Notes: generated by a model not told the origin, from the letters alone. Shown: positions 29,193 through 38,880, counted from the stretch's first letter. The stretch: 64,000 bases of DNA from Clostridium sp. (GCF_022482905.1 NZ_JAKVOI010000001.1:2109958-2173957), one strand, 5' to 3'. Translations and numbers: made by a program.

Positions 29193-29230
29193 CGTACCTG
29201 GATTTTTCTAAATCAAGGTACGCTATTTTT
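29193..29230. terminator. Intrinsic terminator after rpsT
   Basis: CGTACCT (29193-29199) pairs with AGGTACG (29216-29222), and the stem extends through one mismatch with GATTT/AAATC; CTATTTTT follows. A-richness on the other side lets it also serve the convergent exporter operon. Confidence 0.88.
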
Positions 29231-29235
29231 GACCT

Positions 29236-30381
29236 CTAATTCAAGGGTATTTGAACATCCGCCTGCATTCCGGATTTAAGTATTCCACTCCTGTCCTTTA
29301 TGGCAATTTTTATTTTTGTAGATATATGGTCTTTATCTGAGGCCGACTGCTTATCTTTAGGAGTATATTCTTTCTTTAAATCTATATAATTTATCCTGCC
29401 CTGCTGCTTTCCTCTTGATGTACTGACAACTATGGACTGATTATAGTATACTTTATCCAAATATTTATCCGGTAAATAACAGACAACATATAGGTCATTC
29501 TTTACAGCTATATCTGCAATATTGCTCCCGGCTGCCACAATATCTCCCAATTCAAAATTTTTACTTATTATAATTCCGTCACAAAGTGCGGTTATATTGA
29601 ATTCATCAAGTTGATTCCTGGCCTGGTTCAACTGTGCTATAGATTGGTTCACATCTTCCCGTGCTGCTTCGATTTCATCTGCGGCAGGTCCATTTTCAAG
29701 AAGCTTCAGCTGTTCAGAAGCAGCTTCATAATTTGCAGCTGCAGTCTCAACGGCCTGTGAAGTAGATCCTTCCTCCATCAGGCTCAACTGTTGTTTTGCA
29801 TTGTCAAGCTTTGATACTGCAGATGCAAGGGAATAATTTGAAGTATCCATTTTCAACTTTACATCTTCCAATTCTTTTTGTGACACAGCTTCTGATTTAT
29901 TTAGAAGAAGATATTTCTCATAATCAGACTTTGAATCTTCATAGGTGGCCTTGGCCGCATCTAATTCATACTGTGCAATTGACACATTGTTTTTTGACTG
30001 ATTTATTTGTTCCTGTTTGTTACCTGACTTCAACAGCTCTACCTGTGCCCCGGCAGCCTTGACCTGTGCCTTAGCTTGTCCAATTTGTTCAGGACGGGTA
30101 CCTGCCTCCAGTAAAGCCAGTTTGGCTTTCTTCATATTAACCGCTGCCTGCAACTGGGCTACCTGATATTTTTGATTGGAATTATCTATAACAGCAATCA
30201 AATCGCCTTTTTTTACTTCTTCTCCCTGACTTTTCTTCATAACTGTAATTTTGCCGCCAACAGTACTGCTGGCAGAAACAACATCATTTTGAATATCTCC
30301 CTTTAAAGTTACGGAGGACTTTTTTCCACAGCCTGCAAGTAAAAGCATTGCAAGTAAAATCCATATAAATATCCGTTTCAT
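29236..30381 (-). CDS. HlyD-type periplasmic-adaptor-like lipoprotein of an ABC exporter
   Basis: Membrane-fusion family protein, 381 residues. A lipoprotein signal ends LLLAGC at about residue 18. A biotinyl-lipoyl half-motif (SSTVGGKITVMKKSQGEEVKKGD) is followed by a long coiled-coil hairpin (about residues 75-245, rich in Ala, Gln and Glu), then the second lipoyl half (ALCDGIIISKNFELGDIVAAGS) and a beta-barrel domain. It is the last gene of a three-gene exporter operon (ATPase, permease, HlyD), similar to YbhGFSR-type multidrug systems. Substrate unknown. Confidence 0.88.
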   Translation of the reverse strand: MKRIFIWILLAMLLLAGCGKKSSVTLKGDIQNDVVSASSTVGGKITVMKKSQGEEVKKGDLIAVIDNSNQKYQVAQLQAAVNMKKAKLALLEAGTRPEQIGQAKAQVKAAGAQVELLKSGNKQEQINQSKNNVSIAQYELDAAKATYEDSKSDYEKYLLLNKSEAVSQKELEDVKLKMDTSNYSLASAVSKLDNAKQQLSLMEEGSTSQAVETAAANYEAASEQLKLLENGPAADEIEAAREDVNQSIAQLNQARNQLDEFNITALCDGIIISKNFELGDIVAAGSNIADIAVKNDLYVVCYLPDKYLDKVYYNQSIVVSTSRGKQQGRINYIDLKKEYTPKDKQSASDKDHISTKIKIAIKDRSGILKSGMQADVQIPLN

Positions 30382-30415
30382 AACCTCATCACCCTTCTAC
30401 CCTCAAATAATTTTT

Positions 30416-31432
30416 CTAAATTCTTCGGTATTTTCTTAACGCCAATATATTCAATAAGATAAATCCAGCACATATTGCCAGCAGCACAAAGATATCTGTG
30501 TAAATTGAATGCAAACCTTTTCCCCGTATCATAATCTTCTTAAGCGCATCTGCGGAATAATATAAGGGCATGAATTTTCCTATCATCTGCAGCCAGGTTT
30601 CCATGGTACTCATGTCAAATATCCCAGAGAAAAACACCTGTGGAACTACAATAAGCGGTATGAACTGTATCATCTGAAGCTCATTATCTGCAAATGCAGA
30701 TAATGCAGTTCCCATAGTCAGAGCAGTCATTGAAGTCAAAAATGTAATTATAAGTACTAGAAAAAAAGATCCAACCATCATCATATTAATAACATGAACT
30801 GAAAACCAGGCTATAAGTGCTGCCTGTATTATAGTAAATGCACCAAAACCCAAAATATACCCCATTACAATTTCCCATCTTTGTACCGGAGTTGCAAGCA
30901 GTCTTTCCAGTGTTCCCTGTGTACGCTCTCTTAAAAATGAAACTCCTGATATCAAAAATACAAAGAAAAACACGAAAAATCCAATAAGTATTGGTCCAAA
31001 GCTGTCAAAGGAGGACATATCCCTGTAACCATATAAATAGGTTATATCCGGTTCAATATTAAGGTTCAGTCCATTGAGGCTGTTTTGAACCAGTACAATA
31101 ACAGCCCTGCTTTTTTCAGGATCACTTCCCTCAAGAGTAATATAGGGAAGGCCTCTTTTATAATTTATGACTGCATCCAATTTGGATTCATTCAAGAGAG
31201 TATCCGCCTCACTTTCACTATACCTCCTGACAACTGCATTTTTATCTTCCAGTTCATTTATAAAACCCTGTGGTGAATTTATAACTCCTATGCTGGGATT
31301 ATACTGCCTTCCATTGAATATATAGGACATCAGTGTAAGTACAAAGACAGGGGCCAGTATCATAAGTGCCACCGTTCTTTTGTCATTTTTAAGCTGACGT
31401 AAGATACGCAGGGCAATTGCAGCAATTTTCAT
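30416..31432 (-). CDS. ABC-2 type transporter permease
   Basis: Membrane permease of the ABC-2 family, 338 residues. One N-terminal helix (VALMILAPVFVLTLMSYIF) is followed by a large external domain (about 45-165) and five or six C-terminal helices, with the ABC-2 signature stretch SGVSFLRERTQGTLERLLATPVQRWEIVMGY around residue 160-190. It overlaps the ATPase gene by 4 bases, so the two are translationally coupled. Architecture fits drug or lipid exporters such as YbhS/YbhR; substrate unknown. Confidence 0.9.
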   Translation of the reverse strand: MKIAAIALRILRQLKNDKRTVALMILAPVFVLTLMSYIFNGRQYNPSIGVINSPQGFINELEDKNAVVRRYSESEADTLLNESKLDAVINYKRGLPYITLEGSDPEKSRAVIVLVQNSLNGLNLNIEPDITYLYGYRDMSSFDSFGPILIGFFVFFFVFLISGVSFLRERTQGTLERLLATPVQRWEIVMGYILGFGAFTIIQAALIAWFSVHVINMMMVGSFFLVLIITFLTSMTALTMGTALSAFADNELQMIQFIPLIVVPQVFFSGIFDMSTMETWLQMIGKFMPLYYSADALKKIMIRGKGLHSIYTDIFVLLAICAGFILLNILALRKYRRI

Positions 31433-32160
31433 TCCACAGCACCTCCATAATACAAAAAAGCTTCCTCTATAGTAGCTGAATTTGTGCTTTTTTTAAGATT
31501 TTCGGGAGTATCCATGGCCGTTATCCTTCCACCTCGTATCATACAGAGATCATCACATTTATCCGCTTCATCCATTACATGTGTCGTAATTATAATAGTT
31601 GTCCCTTTTTTGCACAAGTTCTCAAGTTCATCCCATATTGATCTGCGGAGCAGCGGGTCAATTCCCACAGTAGGCTCATCCAGGATAAGTAACGGAGGTC
31701 GATTCAGCATTGCTATGGCCAATGACAATCTCCGTTTCATACCTCCAGAATAATGACTGGCCTTCTTCTTTAAATGTCCGGATAAATTCACAAGTTCCAT
31801 GACCTCACCAATGCGTTTTATACAGTCTTTTCTGGATATATTGTACATGGAAGCAAAAAACTTCAAATTTTCTTCCGCAGTAATATCTCCATATAGAGCA
31901 TCAGATTGTGCCATGTATCCAATTTTACCCATGATTGAAAGTTCAGGCATTCTTCTTCCAAGTACATAAACCTCTCCATGTGTTGGTGCATCAATACCCG
32001 AAATCATTTTCACAAGGGTTGTCTTGCCTGAACCTGACGGCCCCAGCAGTCCAAATATTTGAGGTGAAGATATTTCAAAATTTATATTGGAAAGTATTTT
32101 CTGCTTTCCAAAATATCTGTCTACATCTTTTACCTTTATAACACAAGAATTGTACTCCAT
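31429..32160 (-). CDS. ABC transporter ATP-binding protein (drug-export type)
   Basis: Cytoplasmic ATPase of the exporter. Walker A GLLGPSGSGKTTL, signature HYSGGMKRRLSLA, Walker B LLILDEPTVGIDP and the switch His in ITTHVMDEAD are all intact. GGAGGAGTATT is correctly placed for the ATG at 32160, so an upstream extension to 32199 is not favoured; the protein has 243 residues. First gene of the operon, divergent from a TetR-type regulator that probably controls it. Confidence 0.94.
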   Translation of the reverse strand: MEYNSCVIKVKDVDRYFGKQKILSNINFEISSPQIFGLLGPSGSGKTTLVKMISGIDAPTHGEVYVLGRRMPELSIMGKIGYMAQSDALYGDITAEENLKFFASMYNISRKDCIKRIGEVMELVNLSGHLKKKASHYSGGMKRRLSLAIAMLNRPPLLILDEPTVGIDPLLRRSIWDELENLCKKGTTIIITTHVMDEADKCDDLCMIRGGRITAMDTPENLKKSTNSATIEEAFLYYGGAVE

Positions 32161-32267
32161 AATACTCCTCCAATTCTGTCCTTCACTCAACTTATGCATA
32201 AATTATACTACACATATGGATTTATATGATGAACACTTTTTTGAATTGTGTAAATCAGATAAAAAAA

Positions 32268-32296
32268 TTGAAATAATTTATCTATTCATATAGAAT
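32268..32296 (+). promoter_or_regulatory. Sigma-A promoter of the TetR-type gene
   Basis: TTGAAA (32268-32273), 17 bases, TAGAAT (32291-32296), 38 bases before the start codon. The divergent exporter has only a lone TATAAT at 32202-32207 on the minus strand without a good -35. A shared operator in this 134-base gap is likely, but no strong palindrome is seen. Confidence 0.7.
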
Positions 32297-32333
32297 ATTA
32301 CATGAGTTGAATTTAATATGAGGTGATTACATA

Positions 32334-32921
32334 TTGAAGAATAGAAATAACGCCGGAAAAGCTTCAGGAACAACAGACCAGCTGCTCAAGGATACATTTA
32401 TTCAAATATACAAAAATAAACCGCTCAACAAAATAAGCGTGAAAGAAATATGCAGTACAGCCGGTTTGAATAGAGGAACCTTTTATATTCATTATGAAAA
32501 TATTTATACCCTGCTTGAGGAAATTGAAGAAGATTTGCTTACAGATTTAAAAAGTCTTGTAAAAATAGATAAGCTTATTGTTTACACGGAAAAGGATATT
32601 CCCGTCTTCATAAAAACTATTGAAAATCTGATAGAATATATAAAACTTCACGATACTTATTTTAAAGTACTTCTAGGTAAAAACGGAGATGCTCTATTTA
32701 TATATAAAATTAAACGTATCATAAAAAACAATCTTCTTATAAAATTCAGAGCCGAAAACAGGCATTTTGGAAATCTTGACGAATATCTTCTGGAATACAT
32801 TGCTTCAGGAAATATGGGAATTATGATATACTGGCTGGAAACCGGCATGAAGATAAGTCCCGGAGAATTAATTGGTTTAGTAACTAAAATACTGTTCAGG
32901 GGTCCTTTCAATATAAGATAA
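32334..32921 (+). CDS. TetR/AcrR family transcriptional regulator
   Basis: A 195-residue one-component regulator. The N-terminal helix-turn-helix is clear: LLKDTFIQIYKNKPLNKISV, then EICSTAGLNRGTFYIHY (residues about 37-53). The C-terminal ligand domain resembles the TetR_C_7 type common in Firmicutes. The TTG start is supported by GAGGTG 8 bases upstream. Divergent from the ABC exporter, it is probably its ligand-responsive repressor (inference from layout). Confidence 0.9.
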   Translation: MKNRNNAGKASGTTDQLLKDTFIQIYKNKPLNKISVKEICSTAGLNRGTFYIHYENIYTLLEEIEEDLLTDLKSLVKIDKLIVYTEKDIPVFIKTIENLIEYIKLHDTYFKVLLGKNGDALFIYKIKRIIKNNLLIKFRAENRHFGNLDEYLLEYIASGNMGIMIYWLETGMKISPGELIGLVTKILFRGPFNIR

Positions 32922-32928
32922 AACCTGC

Positions 32929-33981
32929 TTATGCCGCAGTAGTATTTATTATCAAAAGTTCCATTTCAACTTTCTGGTTTACAGGCAGATTTTTCATCTT
33001 GTATTCCGTATTCATACAGAGCTCAACAGCACGCTTAAGCTGTTTAAAAGTAAACTTCTTGTTCTGATTTACCATTATGCCATAGGCATAATCGGACCTA
33101 ATTCCAAGCATGTTCATTATATCCTTTTTCTGCATTTTGTTATTAAGTGCGATTTTCATCTTGAGAAGTATACCAAACTGTCTCTCTACCATGGTCAAAA
33201 TATAACTTATCTTGATTCCCTTATATATAAGTTCATCCAGAACGGAAAGTGCCTCCCTAACTTTTTTGTCTGCCATGGGATTTACCAAATCAAATATGTC
33301 TTCATCACTACTCCTTACAAACAGTTCTCTTATGTCGTCTCTGGTTATATCCCTTCCACAGGTATAGCTGCAAAGTTTTTCCACCTCATTCTCTATTATG
33401 TTCAAATCTCTATCCTGCATGAGGCTGCAGAATATTCTGAGCTCAACTTTTTTTATATTTGCTTCCCTCTCCTTAAAAAGCTCTGCAACTTTGATTTCCA
33501 TCTGTCTGCCTTTTAATTTATCCACTTTGACAGTACATATCTCTTTATCCTGTTTATCAATTCTATATATCTTCCTGCCGATTTTATCTCTTTTACTCTT
33601 AAAAACGTCATAGAGAATAAGTATACAGTGTTCTGGAATTTTTTTCAAATACCCGCATATATTTTTAAATTCCTTTTCTCCTGACAATTTACCCTTATTG
33701 TCGGAATTGTCATTTATAAAATATGCTCTATAGACAAGAACCACCTTCTTGCTGCTCATAAAAGGGAGCGTCTGGCAGGCATTGACTACAGGTGCAAAAC
33801 TTTCAAGTGAATTCCCGTCAAATTTTATATAGTTCAACTCCAAAAAATTTGAGTCAATAACTCTGTGAACTATCTTTTTTACACATTCATCTATAATTTT
33901 CTCATCAAGCCCGCAGAATACATAACACCTTTTTAAGTTCCCCTTTTTTATATTTTCCTCAAAAGTAACTGTATCTATCAT
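32929..33981 (-). CDS. holA: DNA polymerase III subunit delta
   Basis: Clamp-loader subunit that opens the beta clamp. The 350 residues show the HolA pattern: the N-terminal LKRCYVFCGLDEKIIDECVK (AAA-like without a working Walker A), DLNIIENEVEKLCSYT, DDIRELFVRSSDEDIFDLVNPM, and a C-terminal helical collar. It lies immediately downstream of comEC, the usual order in Firmicutes (comEC-holA-rpsT). Confidence 0.94.
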   Translation of the reverse strand: MIDTVTFEENIKKGNLKRCYVFCGLDEKIIDECVKKIVHRVIDSNFLELNYIKFDGNSLESFAPVVNACQTLPFMSSKKVVLVYRAYFINDNSDNKGKLSGEKEFKNICGYLKKIPEHCILILYDVFKSKRDKIGRKIYRIDKQDKEICTVKVDKLKGRQMEIKVAELFKEREANIKKVELRIFCSLMQDRDLNIIENEVEKLCSYTCGRDITRDDIRELFVRSSDEDIFDLVNPMADKKVREALSVLDELIYKGIKISYILTMVERQFGILLKMKIALNNKMQKKDIMNMLGIRSDYAYGIMVNQNKKFTFKQLKRAVELCMNTEYKMKNLPVNQKVEMELLIINTTAA

Positions 33982-34002
33982 AATATCCTCTCCAATTAAA
34001 AA

Positions 34003-35775
34003 TCATCTAATTCTAATTGCCCTGTTAAATATTATAACATAGGTTATACTTTTATCGAGGGGATTTTCATACCGATATGAGGATTTATTGCTTGTATACT
34101 TTGGTATATAAATTGATTTTCTGCTCTTGAAAGCTTCAATTTCATCCAATTTTCCGGTACCAAGAACGAAATTCAATTGTCTTCCATCATTATATAAATT
34201 TACATTCATGGAGTTGTTATTCTGAAGACTTATATTTGCAAAACTGCTTTTATCCATGAAATAATTATATTTTGCCCTGGGATTGGTTACAAGTCTGTTT
34301 ATTTCCATGGAATCCCTTATGTCAGTTACCCAGCTGGAATAAGTCGTATCATAATTGCATACCATCAATTTATCGAATCCGCTGTTTAAAATCACCGCCT
34401 CTCCTCTAGTGGAATTCAGAAAGGTTATTTCCGTCAGAAAACTATAGCTCTCTAAAAATACACCCAAAAGCATCAACGCGGGAAGATATTTGATTTTCCT
34501 GCAGCCTGCCCTGTAAAGAATATATGCCATGTGGGAAAACAATATAACGATACCCTCCATGTAGCTTAAGCAAGCTACATCCGAACACAGCTTCAGCATC
34601 AAAGAAGCTGCACCTTCCGATGCTGTCAGCACCATATTGACACAAAAAGAAAGTAAATTGAAAAGTGGTTTTACAAATGAGACCAAAAGAGCTGCATTCC
34701 CCAATACAACAATTACCGAATAGAGGGGAAGAAGAATCAGATTCCCGATTATGGATATATAACTGAAGCTTTGAATTGTAAAAGCAATATATGGCATGGA
34801 ATATATCTGTGCAGACAGGTCAAGTCCTATACAGGAACTTAATTTTTCAGGAAGCATATACAGCATTTTTGAAATACTTCTATAATATAAAATTATACCG
34901 AGAGTAGATAAAAATGATAATCCAAATCCTATATCAACTATATAATAGGGTTTTACCATCATCAATACTACAGCTGAAAGACTAAGTGATGAAATACTGT
35001 CATATTCTCTAAAAATCGCTCCAGACATCTTGAATACAAGTATCATTATAAATGATCTCATTGTCGCTGCAGACATCCCTGTAAAAAAGGCATATACTGC
35101 TGAAAAAAGTACTGCTCCCTTGAATCCAAGCATGACCTCAACGGCCTTGTATATTATGGCCATATGAAAACCTGAAACACTCACAGCATGAACTACACCT
35201 AATTTTTGAAATTCCATGTTTTTATCAGAATCAATATACTTGGTATCTCCGTAGCATACAGCCATGACTACAGAGGTTCTGTCCTTTCCAAGCATATCTT
35301 TGAACTTATTGTAGATGTATCTTTTATATTCATAGGAATAATATACAAAGTCTTTTTTCAACAATTTGTAGTTTTTTATATTGTACCTTCCACATATTCC
35401 CCTTGAAAAATCCCTGTCCGTTTCAAAGCTGCCGGAAGCATCTATTTTGCATCCTTCCTCCAAAGCCTGTATATTCCCGCTTAATATTACCTTTCTTCCT
35501 TTTACATTTCCTATCATATAATAATCTTTATTTTGAAGTATCCTTATCTCGATATTTTTCCCCGGATACAGGCTGAAATAGTTGAACAGGCTTATTGCTG
35601 CAAGGACAAAAAATAAAGCATTCAAAAGGAAAAACTTTATTTCCAGGGTAGTAACATATATTACAAAAAATAAAACAGCAATGGCTATGCCTATAATGAA
35701 ATTATCGATAAATTCCAGAGCGGCCAGGCAGCCCATTGCTGTAGAAACTGCATAGAATACCAACGGTCTTTTCAT
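34003..35775 (-). CDS. comEC: ComEC/Rec2 family competence channel with a reduced C-terminus
   Basis: Integral membrane protein for passage of single-stranded DNA during transformation. The 590 residues contain an external OB-like domain (about 60-150), the competence domain with many membrane helices, and its family motifs VVHAVSVSGFHMAIIY and GMSAATMRSFIM. Most ComEC proteins end with a metallo-beta-lactamase domain of about 250 residues carrying HxHxDH; here only about 135 residues remain and no such motif is seen. AGAGG upstream supports the ATG at 35775 over the GTG at 35784. comEA is encoded separately at 44.8 kb. Confidence 0.9.
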   Translation of the reverse strand: MKRPLVFYAVSTAMGCLAALEFIDNFIIGIAIAVLFFVIYVTTLEIKFFLLNALFFVLAAISLFNYFSLYPGKNIEIRILQNKDYYMIGNVKGRKVILSGNIQALEEGCKIDASGSFETDRDFSRGICGRYNIKNYKLLKKDFVYYSYEYKRYIYNKFKDMLGKDRTSVVMAVCYGDTKYIDSDKNMEFQKLGVVHAVSVSGFHMAIIYKAVEVMLGFKGAVLFSAVYAFFTGMSAATMRSFIMILVFKMSGAIFREYDSISSLSLSAVVLMMVKPYYIVDIGFGLSFLSTLGIILYYRSISKMLYMLPEKLSSCIGLDLSAQIYSMPYIAFTIQSFSYISIIGNLILLPLYSVIVVLGNAALLVSFVKPLFNLLSFCVNMVLTASEGAASLMLKLCSDVACLSYMEGIVILFSHMAYILYRAGCRKIKYLPALMLLGVFLESYSFLTEITFLNSTRGEAVILNSGFDKLMVCNYDTTYSSWVTDIRDSMEINRLVTNPRAKYNYFMDKSSFANISLQNNNSMNVNLYNDGRQLNFVLGTGKLDEIEAFKSRKSIYIPKYTSNKSSYRYENPLDKSITYVIIFNRAIRIR

Positions 35776-35822
35776 AAACGGCACCTCTGCCTACAATTAT
35801 GTCCAGAACAAATGCAGTATAA

Positions 35823-38435
35823 TCAGTCATTATAATAATTTTCTTTATCAAATTTATAGAACAAACCGAATAAAAGCCATATCAAAGCAGCTGCAAAAAC
35901 AATTGCCCAGTAAACAATGTCAAATAAATTATTGAATTTATCAAGTAATACGGCAGCCAACAGCTGAAGCATAAAACTAATTATTATTATAAAATTGGAA
36001 AGTTTATTTTTAAACAGCATACTATTTGAAAAACTATATGTAAAAATTACTGCACATATATTCAGGATTATAAACGGTATATTGCCTGAAAATTTACATC
36101 CCAGAAAATCGGCACATTGAAAGGCAATAAATGCCCATAGGCCCATTAAAAATCCACTAAATACAACAAAGTTTATTCTATCCTTGACAATATTTTTATT
36201 TATACTATAACTGTTGTATTCCGGAGATTCATCATCATATTGACATATAATCGCCATGGATGACAAGAACATAACAACAGTATTGAACCATATTGATCTA
36301 AAGAAAATTCCTTCCTCAATGCCAAATCCACTGCCATACAATGTTCCCATAAGTAAAAATACCAGAAATCCGAAGCTGCAGGTTGTTATATACACTATCA
36401 TCTTTCTTATCGCTTTTACTATTTTTCTCGAAGCTTCTATCAAGTTAAGCAGATTCATAAAGTCTATATTCTTTATCAATATATCGCTTAGTTTTTTCAC
36501 AATATTGCTTCCCGTATTGGCTATACCTATATTTGACATACTAAGTGCAGGCAAATCTGTCAATTTCCATCCAGTTATAGCTGTTATATATCCATATTCT
36601 TTTAAAGCCTTTATAATTTGAATCTTATGGTTTGAATTGATCCGTGAAAAAATGCTTATCCTTTCCCCGATACGCTTGAATTCTTCATCATCCATATTAT
36701 CCATCTCAACACCGGATAATATCTCATTGAGTCTTTTCACAATTCCAAGCTTTCTTCCTACCGCCAGGGCAGTTAATTTACTGTCTTCAGTAATTAGGAC
36801 GGGCTTTATAGAAAGAGCCCTGGATTTTTTTATAGATTCCTGTGCGGTTTCCTTTAACTTGTTGTTAAATCCTATCAATCCTGCAAATACAAGATTACTT
36901 TCTACATTCTCTTTCTGACTCGGTTCATAATTGAAGTTCCTGTAGGCAAATCCGATAACATTCAATGAATCATTTGACATATTTATATCAGCATCACGTA
37001 TGGAATTTATATCATCCTCCGTTATTTGAACCTCAACTCCATTTTTCAAAATATGTGTGCATCTTTCAAGTATGGCATCCACCGCTCCTTTTGAATTGGC
37101 CCTGTATTTTTTATCTACTTCATTTACCGTAGTCATTATACGCCTGTCAGTATCAAAGGAAATCTGGAATAGTTTTTTGTGATTCTGTTGAACTTCCTTT
37201 CTGTAAAGCCCATACTGTTCTGCAAACCTTGAGACAGAAGTTTCAACTAGATCATCTTTTGAATTTTCATTCTCCAGTCCGTCAGATTTTATATCATTGC
37301 ACAACAATCCTATATTCAACATTCTGTATAAGTGTTCGTCCATTCCCTCTCTCAGAGTTTCTTCATCGATATCAATAAATCCCTTGCTGCCATATGCCTT
37401 CACTATGTCCATTCTTTCTTTAGAAAATCCACCCACTTTATCAGTGCATACAGCAGAAACCCTGGAGAATTTCTCAACACTTAGAATATTTTTGAAAATT
37501 ATATCTTTCTTTTTTAGCCTGCTCAATAATATATTGCTCATCAAATACGTTATAATGCAAAAACCTATTGGAAAAGAACTTATCATTATAAGCACAGAAC
37601 GAATAGACATATATGAGCTATCTCTATATATTCCATACCTGAATAAGTTCACAAATAAAATACTGCATATAGAAAATTTAATAAACATGTCCAGTATACT
37701 GTTCAAATTTGACTTGAAAGAAGTATTTTTTTTATTTTCCTCGAGAAGCAGCTTCAATATACCTGCAATTTCAGTCTTCATTCCAACAGATACCACTATT
37801 CCTGTAGCATCTCCTTTGACAACCACCGAGGACTTGAAAAGCATATTTTTCATATCGGACAAATTAATTTCACTATCTTCAATTTTAGGCTCATATTTAT
37901 CTGATAGAAATTTTTCTCCTGTAACAGAACATTCATCCACCTTCAGCTCGCTACTTTCAATAATCCTCATATCAGCAGGTATGGATTCACCTGAACCAAC
38001 AATTACAATATCTCCTACCACCAGTTCTTCCGATTGTATCTTTAATGTCCTGCCATTTCTTATTACTCTTGCATAGCCTGAATTCAATCTCTGTAGTTCC
38101 TTTATATTCTTTTCCTTTTTATGCTGCCCAAGGGCTACACATATGACATTTATCAAAACTATGCTTAGAACTACAGCTGCTGATAAAAACAATTTTAGAT
38201 ATAGCAGTATCCCAAAACCTGCAGCAAAAAACAAAACCCAGATATCCCTGAATTGTATGAATATAAGCCAGATAAAGTTTTTGGTGGCAGGTATAGTTAT
38301 TTTATTGCTTCCATATTTTTTTCTGCTCGGTTCTATCTGTTCATCATCAAGTCCATAGTAACTGCTGCTGTTTAATTCCTTTACAATCTCACTCCATGAT
38401 CTTTTATACCATTTAGTCATATATTTTCCATTCAC
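35823..38435 (-). CDS. P-type ATPase-like protein with degenerate catalytic motifs (probable pseudo-ATPase)
   Basis: An 870-residue protein with the full layout of a P2-type cation pump: cation-ATPase N-terminal domain (1-50), paired membrane helices, actuator (about 110-235), helices 3 and 4, phosphorylation and nucleotide domains (about 315-650), and a C-terminal membrane bundle. Several invariant motifs are altered. DKTGT reads DKVGG at 332-336 (Asp kept); the helix-4 PEGLP reads SFPIGF near 287; TGD reads TED at 549; DPPR reads FNNK; TGDGVND reads TGWKLTD at 621-627, replacing a Mg-binding Asp by Trp. TGE at 172 and KGA at 449 remain. ATP-driven transport is therefore doubtful, though the frame is intact. 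Start may be GTG 38435 or ATG 38420. Directly upstream of comEC. Confidence 0.85.
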   Translation of the reverse strand: MNGKYMTKWYKRSWSEIVKELNSSSYYGLDDEQIEPSRKKYGSNKITIPATKNFIWLIFIQFRDIWVLFFAAGFGILLYLKLFLSAAVVLSIVLINVICVALGQHKKEKNIKELQRLNSGYARVIRNGRTLKIQSEELVVGDIVIVGSGESIPADMRIIESSELKVDECSVTGEKFLSDKYEPKIEDSEINLSDMKNMLFKSSVVVKGDATGIVVSVGMKTEIAGILKLLLEENKKNTSFKSNLNSILDMFIKFSICSILFVNLFRYGIYRDSSYMSIRSVLIMISSFPIGFCIITYLMSNILLSRLKKKDIIFKNILSVEKFSRVSAVCTDKVGGFSKERMDIVKAYGSKGFIDIDEETLREGMDEHLYRMLNIGLLCNDIKSDGLENENSKDDLVETSVSRFAEQYGLYRKEVQQNHKKLFQISFDTDRRIMTTVNEVDKKYRANSKGAVDAILERCTHILKNGVEVQITEDDINSIRDADINMSNDSLNVIGFAYRNFNYEPSQKENVESNLVFAGLIGFNNKLKETAQESIKKSRALSIKPVLITEDSKLTALAVGRKLGIVKRLNEILSGVEMDNMDDEEFKRIGERISIFSRINSNHKIQIIKALKEYGYITAITGWKLTDLPALSMSNIGIANTGSNIVKKLSDILIKNIDFMNLLNLIEASRKIVKAIRKMIVYITTCSFGFLVFLLMGTLYGSGFGIEEGIFFRSIWFNTVVMFLSSMAIICQYDDESPEYNSYSINKNIVKDRINFVVFSGFLMGLWAFIAFQCADFLGCKFSGNIPFIILNICAVIFTYSFSNSMLFKNKLSNFIIIISFMLQLLAAVLLDKFNNLFDIVYWAIVFAAALIWLLFGLFYKFDKENYYND

Positions 38436-38851
38436 CTTCCTCTATAAAAAAGGACAATATACATCTTTAATTATATCGTATTTAAATATAACAAACTTTA
38501 CAAAAATTAATTTATATAGCTATTTTATTAATAAATATCAAAAATGAATTCTTATACATTAATTAAATTTAATCGAAAATTGTCATAATTATATTGGAAA
38601 CATTGGAAAACTTTCATTTTTCAGAGTCTTTTTTATTAAATTTAGATGATAAATATATTATTTGAAGCTTAAAATTAATGAAATTGAGCTGGAAATAGTA
38701 CTAAAACAAATTAATATGCATTTTAACTTGTAATTTATGCATCTCCCCTTTTTTCAGTCTATTCCATAAAAAGTCCTGCAAATGGCTTAATGACCTAATT
38801 ACTTTTTTTACGTTAAATCGGTAAAGCGTTTCATCCAGTAGCTTCAACACA

Positions 38852-38880
38852 TTGACATAATATTAATTCTATGATACTAT
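38852..38880 (+). promoter_or_regulatory. Distal sigma-A promoter of the opp operon
   Basis: TTGACA (38852-38857), 17 bases ending in TGA, TACTAT (38875-38880): consensus -35 and an extended -10. If used, the opp mRNA would have a leader of almost 290 bases. Confidence 0.72.

Noticed and set aside
37297-38076. 259-codon open frame on the plus strand
   Set aside because: It lies wholly antisense to the P-type-ATPase-like gene, has no ribosome site and low-complexity Ser/Ile/Leu composition, so it is a shadow of the real frame.
35823-38435. Active calcium or magnesium P-type pump
   Set aside because: Overall layout fits, but the phosphorylation loop, hinge and ion-site motifs differ from those all known pumps need.
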